Below are positions 55,404 through 64,000 of a DNA stretch of 64,000 nucleotides, one piece after another; within the stretch, counting starts at the first letter, position 1; each line of letters opens with the position of its first letter. The DNA lies in NCBI GenBank assembly GCA_032622095.1, contig CP136064.1, positions 48,988,073 to 49,052,072 on the forward strand, written 5' to 3'. The notes under the pieces were generated by a model. That model worked only from the letters and a program-made list of their open reading frames with translations. It ran no database searches and was not told the DNA's origin. A program made the position numbers and the translations under genes. This stretch comes from Siphonodentalium dalli (Eukaryota > Mollusca > Scaphopoda > Gadilida > Siphonodentaliidae).

Positions 55404-56912
55404 AGAAGGTGACCCGACTTCGTCCGGGCTTTGACCTTGAATTGGCCATTTTGAAGGTCAAGGTCAAGTGGGGTCACGATTTGACCAGTCCAAAAACACT
55501 GCCCGGACAAAAGTACACGACAAACGTGCCCGTCGAAATCCATCCGGTTTTACCAGATTTGACCTTGAATTGATAATTTTGAAGGTCAAGGTCTGGTCGG
55601 GGTCACGATTGGACCCGTCCAAAACAATCAGTGGACAAAAGTAACCCCACGTATCTAATTTCGTCGAAATCCCATCAAAATTGGCGATTTGACCTTGAAG
55701 TTACCCGATTTCAAGGTCAAGGTCACATCGCACGGGCAAATGAATATGCTTATGAGACTTGCCATAAGAAAGTACCCCCACATACCAAGTTTCATCGAAA
55801 TCCCGTGATATTCGGGCGTTTGTCCTTGAAATGACCCGATTTCAAGGTCAATGTCACGTCGCACGGACAAATTAATATGCCTATGTTCGTCCCCGGCCGA
55901 AAATACCCCCACATACCAAGTTTCATCGAAATCGGGTGGGCCGTTTTCGAGTTCATCGCGAACACACAGATCTTCCAAAATATATAATAGACTAGAAGGT
56001 GACCCGACTTCGTCCGGGCTTTGACCTTGAATTGTCTATTTTGAAGGCCAAGGTCAAGTGGGGTCACGATTTGACCCGTCCAAAACACTGCCCGAACAAA
56101 AGTACCCGACAAAAGTACCCGTCGAAATCCATCCGGTTTTACCCGATTTGACCTTGAATTGACCATTTTGAAGGTCAAGTTCAGGTGGGGTCAAACACCA
56201 ACACCGCAAAAATGGTGGAAATCGGCCCAGCGGATACCGGGAAATCGGCCCAGCGGATACCGAGATACCCTATGCATCAAATTTCGTCCGTAAAAATCCG
56301 CCAGTTTAACCCGATTTGATTTCCACTGAAGTATATAAACGCGCCTCATATACACACGCTCATTAATTATCAAGTTTCAACGTAAAGATAAATTACCATC
56401 GGTGCCCGAGATATCGCCAAGACGTCTGAAACAGTCAAATGCATCGGCCTGTTAAGAGTTAACGTGATCTAACTTTATGACCTCTAACGACGTCATAGAA
56501 GTTACGCATTGTTTTTACCCTGATAGAAGATCGTACCACTTCTTCTTAATAATTGAGGCAGATAACTAAAACGGATACATACATATTATATATCGTTGGA
56601 AAGAGGAAACACGAAAGATTCTCATAGTGTCATTATTATGACTGGCATGTTATTATTCGCGCTGTTTCGAATCGATTTGTAAGCACCGAACTCAAATGAA
56701 AGTCCCGTAACACAGCGTAAAAACAGATTTGACCTCGGCACGTGAAAAGTTGACCTCGGATCTGAAAATCAATAGGCCTATGTTCGTCCCCGGCCGAAAA
56801 TACACCCACATACCAAGTTTCATCGAAATCGGCTGGGCCATTTTCGAGTCCATCGCGAACACACACACAGACACACACACAGACACACAGATCTTCCAAA
56901 ATATATAATAGA
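55404..56912. repeat. Tandem array rich in TTGACCTTGAA and TCAAGGTCA
   Basis: Two major units begin ACTAGAAGGTGACCCGACTT (55404, 55992) and end GAACACACAGATCTTCCAAA + ATATATAATAG (55987, 56912). Within them TTTGACCTTGAA and AAGGTCAAGGTCA recur every 120-140 bp. Retroposon-like; no coding. Confidence 0.75.
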
Positions 56913-57567
56913 TAGCTCTACATGGTCCGTAGTTAGCCTCTAGTTTTATAGTAAACATATATCAAGTCCGCATCAGACTCTTCCATTGACGGTGCATATT
57001 GAATATGGATCGTAGTCATTGCCTATCGGGAACACGTCTACTGTCAATAGTGTTATTAGATATATTTATAGTATTTATTACTGTTGTGAAATCCAAGTGG
57101 AAACATTCTACAGAATAAATTTCATCGAGTTGAACTCAATTCTCATCTCAGTTCGTCCATTCGACCCCCTGGACTCACTCGGTAAAATCGAGCGAGGCCT
57201 TTGGTGAATACGTTGAGTGGCCACTCATATGCTTCGACTACGGCTCCACACAAAGTTGTATATAGGCTACAGTCCAACTCCCCTGAACATATAGGTCCAG
57301 ATCGAGATTGGGGAAGATCGACCAGCAGAATAAATCAGATATAAAACATGTGGATACAGAACTACTTCCGGTCCAACGGTAACGGTAACTAATATAAACA
57401 ACTGAAGCTGAAAAAAACCCGTTAAAAGAATAAAATGATGAAAATAAAGAAGATAACTGGCTAGAAACTATCGGTAAGGGGAGATGTCAAATTTATGAAC
57501 ATTAAGTATTAATTTCGGAAACAGAAATACACGTTTGATAAATATCTACTGGGAAGAAAATTTGTTG

Positions 57568-59603
57568 ATACGAATATAGGAAACAAGCAAAACTAGAGAA
57601 ACTGCCAATAGAAGATGTAACAAATAAAATACGGTCATTTGATGAAGAATATACTAAATATATACCAACAGAACAAAGGGATCCGTCGGGAAAGGCAGTT
57701 AATGCAGCTTATGGGGAAATTAAAACAGATATGTACCTGCCAAATGCTCGGATGGTAGGATTTCGGATTGCAACTGTCGAAATATTAATTGGTTGGATAA
57801 AAACAATGGCACACAGATATCACTGTCAGTTTGGCATGATGCATGGATATTTAGACAAGTGGGTTGATAAAGTCAAGGATGATGAACCTGTCAGTGAAAT
57901 CTTCATTCAACTAATTCGGGATAATGCAGACTCAATCAATGGATGATCAAGCCCGACTGATAATAGCTCTGGCAGAAGTCTGCACACACCTAAGCAATCA
58001 GAAAAGTTACTAACTTTCCACATCTTTCCAAAAACTCTTCTCATCACGATTCAGGGTCACCAATACCTATCCTGGGTTGAAGATGAATTTTCTTACTTGA
58101 AATCCATTGTTGACTATCTGACTTCAACAGAATCTAAGAATACCAACATTACAACTACAAGTTCCAATCCCAATACAGGCACCTCTATTGTTGAAGATAA
58201 TAAGACAGACACAAATTATGTGGATGAATCTCTGTTGAATAACCTTCTTCATATATCAATTGCACAAACAAAAAATCCAAAGGATGATGAAATCCAGTTA
58301 CTAGTACCGGTACCTGTTCAAGAAAATATGTCAGTAATGTCACCAATACCATTATTAACATCTACACCTCAAGAACATACGATCTCAAAAGGAGCATCTG
58401 AAACTAAATTATGTCAGCAATGCAAAGACTAGAGGGAAAAATTTGCGACAACACAGAAGGAATACATGACATACATAATGAATTGGATCGCCTAATATAT
58501 GAACGATTTGTAAACTACAAAGAGGAAATAAATTCAAAGATAGAATCTATGATAAACTTAAACAAATCAGATGAAAAAGGAAGGAGAACAGTTGTTTGAG
58601 ACTTGAAATTGTACAATTGAAGAAAGAAAAGTCTGAATTGCTCGGGATAATTGAACGACAAGAATATCAGAAAGTGATTAAAGAAAGAAGTGATTTAACA
58701 GAGATAGTCAGCCGACATAAAGAGACAGAAAACCATCAGAGGTTGGAGATAATTAAATCAAGTGATACAAAACAGAAAGGAAGCCAGAATTGTACTAATA
58801 TAACACATGTAGAAAGGATAATTCCAAAATCAGGTAAAGCGCAAGTTGATATGAAACTCAAGACTAAAGAGAGTGGAATTTTAATGATCACAGACTCACA
58901 TGGCAATAGTTTAAGATCTGATTGGATTTATAAACATCAGAAGTTGAATATTACAGTGCTCGGGCCCGGTGAGAAGGAAATCCAAGGTGCAGAGAAATTG
59001 ATTTGGAAACTTAATGTATTACCGGAGCACATAGTTTTGGTAGTAGATAGCAACAACTTATCAGAGGAGGATGCAAAATCAACAAAAGAGAAAATGAAAA
59101 GTTTGCTCGACTATGTGTCTATGTTGAATATGGGACTGCAAATTCATATTGTTCCAGCCTTTGAACGAATACATCAGGATGATTTATATAACAATCGAGT
59201 GGCCGAATACAACAGCAAGGTTGCAAACTTAATTGATGGATATAAAGGCATACACTTTATACAAAACAGTTACATTTTCTCCTCAAATTCAAGCTTGTTT
59301 GTCGGAGATGGCATTCATTTTAATGCCAAAGGAAGAAAATATATTGTTAGAATGTTAAAGTCACACCTCAATCCATTCTTGGGAATGAAAACTTATGAGA
59401 AGTATGACAGGCCGGAAGTTCTAAGTGAAAGATTCAACACAAATTCAAGGATTAATGACTATCCAAATGTTAACAACAACAATCTATCTACAAATTATAT
59501 GTTTGATAATGGCAATAATGTCCACTCTGAATTTCTTGAATTTTTACATATGAAGAATTCAGGGGGCATCAGAAACAAAAATCTTTCATATAGAGAATAC
59601 TAA
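57568..59603 (+). pseudogene. Retrotransposon ORF1-like gene with SGNH-hydrolase-like domain, frameshifted
   Basis: Four consecutive open segments (57568-57946, 57946-58432, 58411-58599, 58596-59603) overlap by a few bases in changing frames, as in one gene broken by about three frameshifts. The last and longest (335 codons) has a Lys/Glu-rich coiled-coil-like start, then LMITDSHGNSL (block I Ser region), LVVDSNNLS (block III position) and VGDGIHFNAKGRKY (DxxH block V), the layout of an SGNH/GDSL esterase. Known: ORF1 proteins of several CR1/L2-type non-LTR elements carry such esterase domains. A host gene of the same fold is less likely because of the frameshifts and surrounding elements. 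Confidence 0.55.
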
Positions 59604-60104
59604 TATTTATGTTTGTTCTTGTGTATGGATACTGTAAGTTTTGATTCTGTGTACACATGATTTGTTAGATAAATCAAAGGCTCTCTAATGGTCTCAATGA
59701 ATTAGAGGAATTTACATGCGTCTAATAAATGTGTTTGCATAGAAACTAATTTCAAATTTAACTTCTCAAAATTGTCACATAACAAATGAAAACTAAGATA
59801 TGATATCAAAGTTATAGAAATTAATAATCAGACAATTTCAATATAGTTCAATATTCTCACTTGGACTTGCAAAAAACATTTTCATCTCAACTTGATTCTT
59901 ATTTTTTTCAGATGCGGCTGGCACATTTCATTATTCAATTTGCATCGTTACATTAGACTCATCAACACCATTAAGAACTTCATTGAGCCTGTAGTAAGTA
60001 TATCCAAGCACCTTTTTCTCCTTCTTCAGTTTAATACATCTTATTCATAAAGAATATTTATCTATGGTTTTTGAGTGAATACCATAATTGTCTCATGAGT
60101 GACT

Positions 60105-60420
60105 GACTGTGTGTGTGTGTCTTTTTTTTCGACGAGTGACCCACGATATGTCACTGGTTGATGATTGATTTTTTTCCGCTGTCATTCACGGTGATATATA
60201 TATGTGTGTGTGTGTATGTGTGTGGATATATTGTTGTTTACGTTGCATCTTGTAACTGTAACGTTGTATTATATTCATTGTGACTGAACTTGAGAAAGGC
60301 GAAAGCCGAAAGCTTGTTCGTATATACATTTCAAAGGTCTTATTTCACAATCCATCATCATACAGCTAGGATACAGACCTTTATCGGCTACAGAAGTATT
60401 ATATATATATATATTGTCCA
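60105..60420. repeat. GT and TA microsatellites with a retroelement-like tail
   Basis: GT runs at 60110 and 60202, TA run at 60398. Between them GAGAAAGGCGAAAGCCGAAA, a motif often found beside Penelope-like elements. Confidence 0.5.
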
Positions 60421-60566
60421 AGAATAACATAAGACATGTCTATAGAAAATTCATTAATTTAAATAAAATGTCTATAGGCCTTTCGTGGCATTGCCACTTT
60501 TCAATAGACGATAAATTGAATTATGACGTCATAGTGTCAAGGTAGATAACTCAGCTTCACACAACG

Positions 60567-61125
60567 TCATTTCCTGGGCGCATTTAGCTTGCTTCGGAAG
60601 TGATCAATGTAGAAATCTTCCTTCCGGGTTCGGCGTATTCTGTTTGCTGAGAACAGCTTTTGGAATGGGAAGATCGAATATTCATTCTTTCCACATTCAT
60701 CCAAATGTTCACTCAGTGCAATTTTGCGATATTCTGGTTGCTTTATCTGTTGTCTATGGATCCGCGTTCTTTCTCGTAATTTATTGCCTGTTTCTCCTAT
60801 ATAACTTTCCGAACATCCATGACAGACAATACAATATATAATATCTTCCGAGTTACAATCCATAGATATATTCGGATAGATTGTCATTCCATTTTTTAAT
60901 GTCAGTGACCCTCCAGTGTGAAGGTAATTGCATGTGCCACAACGTTTGTCACCATATTTACTGACTATGTGATTTGGAATCCCATCAGTTGTGAACTTTG
61001 CTTTCGTCAATATTTTTTTCAGATTTTTCGGTTGGCGTTTGCTAGGTAGAATGTCATCTGATTTTATTATAGAATTCATTTTTTCACTTTTCTGTATGAT
61101 GGGGAAGAGCTGTTTTGCAACTGTA
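60567..61125 (-). mobile_element. Penelope-like retroelement fragment: GIY-YIG endonuclease end
   Basis: The minus-strand frame ends at 60567. Its C-terminal 190 residues contain PKNLKKILTKAKF, CGTCNYL, YCIVCHGCSESYIGETGNKL and RIHRQQI, then EHLDECG. This is the linker, Cys motif and GIY-YIG nuclease typical of Penelope-like elements, where it follows the reverse transcriptase. The fragment is truncated at about 61125 in a perfect foldback; the reverse transcriptase is absent. The N-terminal part of the long frame (61178-61427) is translation of an adjoining repeat, not part of the gene. Confidence 0.65.
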
Positions 61126-61173
61126 GCCATATTTGCCAATATGGCTACAGTTGCAAAACAGCTCTTCCCCATC
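61099..61173. repeat. Perfect foldback at the Penelope truncation point
   Basis: Arms of about 36 bp (GATGGGGAAGAGCTGTTTTG to GCCATATT) around TGCC. The left arm belongs to the Penelope-like frame, the right arm is its inverse. Confidence 0.9.
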
Positions 61174-61177
61174 ACTG

Positions 61178-61827
61178 AGGTGACACTCCACAGTTTCGAA
61201 TGATCAGTAGGGGTGATTTTATAGATATAAAGTGCTAGTGGTTTCTGGCACCATTCATGTGGTATGTATATTGAGACAAGGTGGGATATGAATTTGTGTA
61301 ATTTTAGAAGGTGTTCTAGACTGATGAAAAAATTAAGTGAAAGTGACCTTGACCCCACCCATAGACAGCAGTAGCGTTTTCTGCGAAACAGTGGCTCTAG
61401 ATACTGGGTCAATTTTTTAGCACCCAAAATTTGTCATCTGCATTAAAAATTGATTTTCTGGAAAATTTAACGGCGAAAGTTTGAAATTTTTTCACATTGA
61501 TGTTGGAAGCCAGAGGCCTTTAAACCAACATAGGTGACCATGCTTGAAAAAATCTGGTATTCGTGCCTCTTGGGTATGAAAATGCAATATTTTGGTCATT
61601 TTTTTGAATAAAAATCACATTTTCGATCAAAAGATCAAGGGCCATAACTCTTGATAGCCCATATATTATGGAAATTATGTATCAAATTCTGAATGCCTAT
61701 TCTGTACTAATTTCAGGCATATATATATTGTCTATATGGTTTGGGATCATAATCCAGATAAATTTCAATGAATCTATGGGCCCCCTATTTCTGGGCCCAT
61801 ACCTGTTGAAACTGTGGAGTGTCACCT
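61178..61827 (+). mobile_element. 650-bp repeat with GGTGACACTCCACAGTTTC ends, copy 1
   Basis: Terminal inverted repeats of 19-20 bp. Essentially identical in length and sequence to 63150-63799. Confidence 0.93.
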
Positions 61828-62326
61828 TAAAGGCACGTGCGGCCTTGGCGGTGGGTATCCTGTGAAAATATATCCACCCGTCAAAAACCGCCACAAACAG
61901 AAAGAACATCAAAATGTAGATAGACTTTGTCCGTATACAAATAAGAAATATCGCATAAACAGTATGTTATGGTCATATGTTTGACCATTGTTATGTAAAC
62001 AACAGCATAAAAAGTTACTTTTCTGGTGTTTGTTTATATTATGATGGTAAACATAGAGAGCGTTCTTTGTGGGTGAATTCCTGATATGGAACGAATAAAG
62101 AGCGTTTATGACATTTGTGTGTGATTAGCCAGCAGCATTGTGCTGTCTTCTGCAACACAATCAGGCTCTTGCTTATGTAAAATATAGTAAATCTTTATGA
62201 TAACATGCTGTTTACGCGATGGTCATGGTATATATGAACGGAACTGTATGCGTTTTAATGTTTTTCTGTTTACGGTGTTTGGAACAAATATGATTATTTT
62301 CGACAATTAAGGCCGCACGTGCCTGC
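61827..62326 (-). mobile_element. MITE-1, inverted copy
   Basis: Starts TTAAAGGCACGTGCGGCCTT directly at the end of the 650-bp repeat; ends AAGGCCGCACGTGCCT. The interior matches 16070-16571 in inverse orientation. Confidence 0.88.
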
Positions 62327-63149
62327 AAATAGCACCATTATCATCTGTCAACTTGACAAATATTTACATTGAAAATCATTTTTAGCAAATCTGCTCAGTT
62401 AGAAGGAACATTTTATGTTAAATACACCATTCTTCTATGGATATTCCAATACAGGTGGCCTTTAGACATATAAATTGGTGGGGATATGGAGTCTTGGAGC
62501 AGTGGGGGGGGGGGGTGGTTCATGTGTATTGTTTGTTATTGATGATTTTTTAGATGATGGGTACTTCTTCATGACATCATGCTCCTTGAATCTTAGCTGA
62601 AAAGGCTGATTTTGACATTACACAGTATACTAAAAGATTAGATATTCAGTATTTCTTATTCACAAGTGTGAAAAATAATAATTCAGGTTTCCCTGGACAT
62701 ATTTCACTTGACAACATATTGTTCATGTGATGTCATAACCTTGTATAGCTTTCCCTTAATGCTAAATAAGACTTGGAATTGTTTAACCAATGGTTTTGGG
62801 AGAGTATTAAAGATGGTAGTTGCATGAAATATTCTGTTTTATTTTGATATCTGAGGAAGATATGCATCTCATAATATATTTTATACAACATTTTAGCATT
62901 TCAGACCTTTTTCAAGCTATAAATGATGGTTGAATATATACATTTTGTCACTACGTCAAGCATAACGTCATTGGGTTCTGAAAGACCCAAAAGAGGTGAA
63001 ATCATGGGGGTGCATGTAAATCCCCACCCAATCTTGCTGCCTGTGATTGCAATAACGCATGGGGTGTAATATATCATTTTAAGCGGTATAATGCAGAGAA
63101 TATGGAGGTGTGGTCCATATTAAAGATTAGTGAAATTGCATTCCCCTTA
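62327..63149. other. Gene-free interval between the two 650-bp repeats
   Basis: AT-rich with a poly-G run at 62504-62515. No open frame of note. Confidence 0.5.
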
Positions 63150-63799
63150 AGGTGACACTCCACAGTTTCGAATGATCAGTAGGGGTGATTTTATAGATAT
63201 AAAGTGCTAGTGGTTTCTGGCACCATTCATGTGGTATGTATATTGAGACAAGGTGGGATATGAATTTGTGTAATTTTAGAAGGTGTTCTAGACTGATGAA
63301 AAAATTAAGTGAAAGTGACCTTGACCCCACCCATAGACAGCAGTAGCGTTTTCTGCGAAACAGTGGCTCTAGATACTGGGTCAATTTTTTAGCACCCAAA
63401 ATTTGTCATCTGCATTAAAAATTGATTTTCTGGAAAATTTAACGGCGAAAGTTTGAATTTTTTTCACATTGATGTTGGAAGCCAGAGGCCTTTAAACCAA
63501 CATAGGTGACCATGCTTGAAAAAATCTGGTATTCGTGCCTCTTGGGTATGAAAATGCAATATTTTGGTCATTTTTTTGAATAAAAATCACATTTTCGATC
63601 AAAAGATCAAGGGCCATAACTCTTGATAGCCCATATATTATGGAAATTATGTATCAAATTCTGAATGCCTATTCTGTACTAATTTCAGGCATATATATAT
63701 TGTCTATATGGTTTGGGATCATAATCCAGATAAATTTCAATGAATCTATGGGCCCCCTATTTCTGGGCCCATACCTGTTGAAACTGTGGAGTGTCACCT
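63150..63799 (+). mobile_element. 650-bp repeat with GGTGACACTCCACAGTTTC ends, copy 2
   Basis: Same orientation as copy 1; only about one base difference noticed (GTTTGAATTTTTTTC against GTTTGAAATTTTTTC). Confidence 0.93.
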
Positions 63800-64000
63800 G
63801 AGTCTCTAACTGAGGATATGAACAACATAAATTCGAACAACTCCAAACAAATTTGGAAAGTATTTAATAATTTACACAAAACAAAAACTGTAGCAAAATC
63901 GCCAATTACAGATAAACAATGGATAGAACACTACACCAAATTACTAACTACCCATGATGATCAATCAATGACATCTGAACAAATATCTACTGAAAAAAGT
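63800..64000 (+). pseudogene. Possible non-LTR ORF2 segment, cut by the window edge
   Basis: Sixty-seven open codons directly after a 650-bp repeat read SLTEDMNNINSNNSKQIWKV, FNNLHKTKTVAKSP and QWIEHYTKLLTTHDD. This resembles the stretch between endonuclease and reverse transcriptase in LINE ORF2 (a W-K-x-x-x-x-L motif followed by W-x-x-x-F/Y-x-x-L). The reverse transcriptase itself would lie beyond the window. Confidence 0.4.

Noticed and set aside
60567-61427. 286-codon minus frame as a single gene
   Set aside because: The N-terminal part translates the 650-bp repeat (the same peptide appears at 63127-63399) and the foldback; only the C-terminal part is a real GIY-YIG fragment.

Overview
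This is an AT-rich, intron- and transposon-laden animal genome window, most likely from a mollusc or another shelled lophotrochozoan. The clues are spliceosomal GT-AG introns, very dense short inverted-repeat elements (MITEs), satellites and retroelement debris, and above all a secreted multi-vWA plus chitin-binding (peritrophin-A) gene of the Pif/BMSP shell-matrix type. Nothing here looks bacterial or viral. The species cannot be named from the sequence.

The centrepiece is a minus-strand gene from 48369 down to 28255. I could assemble it into nine exons: signal peptide, vWA1, a large Gln/Asn/Pro/Gly/Thr-rich exon, an exon of about 18 Gly-Pro decapeptide repeats, vWA2, a tiny Thr/Pro linker, vWA3, a poly-threonine mucin-like exon, and a final exon with one CBM14 chitin-binding domain and a disordered tail. 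All eight introns are GT-AG and all are phase 1, so the exons join into one open frame of 1790 codons. A TATA box lies 45 nt before the ATG and an AATAAA about 130 nt after the stop. The second protein gene is the 3' exon of a plus-strand C2H2 zinc-finger regulator (21393-22338) with a CtBP-type PxDLS motif.

The rest is mobile or repetitive DNA. 1-2.8 kb: a MITE, a 72-bp satellite and a dispersed repeat. 3.1-9.3 kb: a decayed multi-exon MULE-transposase-like gene with stops and a frameshift, peppered with MITEs. 10-20 kb: MITEs, a 150-bp repeat array and a 0.5-kb tandem duplication, no gene. 22.6-23.2 kb: a 27-bp minisatellite directly after the zinc-finger gene. 25-28 kb: MITEs. The introns of the vWA gene carry further MITEs. 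49-57 kb: more MITEs and a repeat rich in TCAAGGTCA-like half-sites. 57.5-64 kb: a broken non-LTR-type ORF1 with an SGNH-hydrolase-like domain, a Penelope-like GIY-YIG fragment, two near-identical 650-bp direct repeats, and a short open segment resembling the region before a reverse transcriptase at the window edge.

The most unusual non-genic signal is a double-hairpin module (two about 70-bp hairpins that are reverse complements of each other around an AT-rich spacer). It occurs about nine times inside elements that have three different sets of outer terminal inverted repeats.
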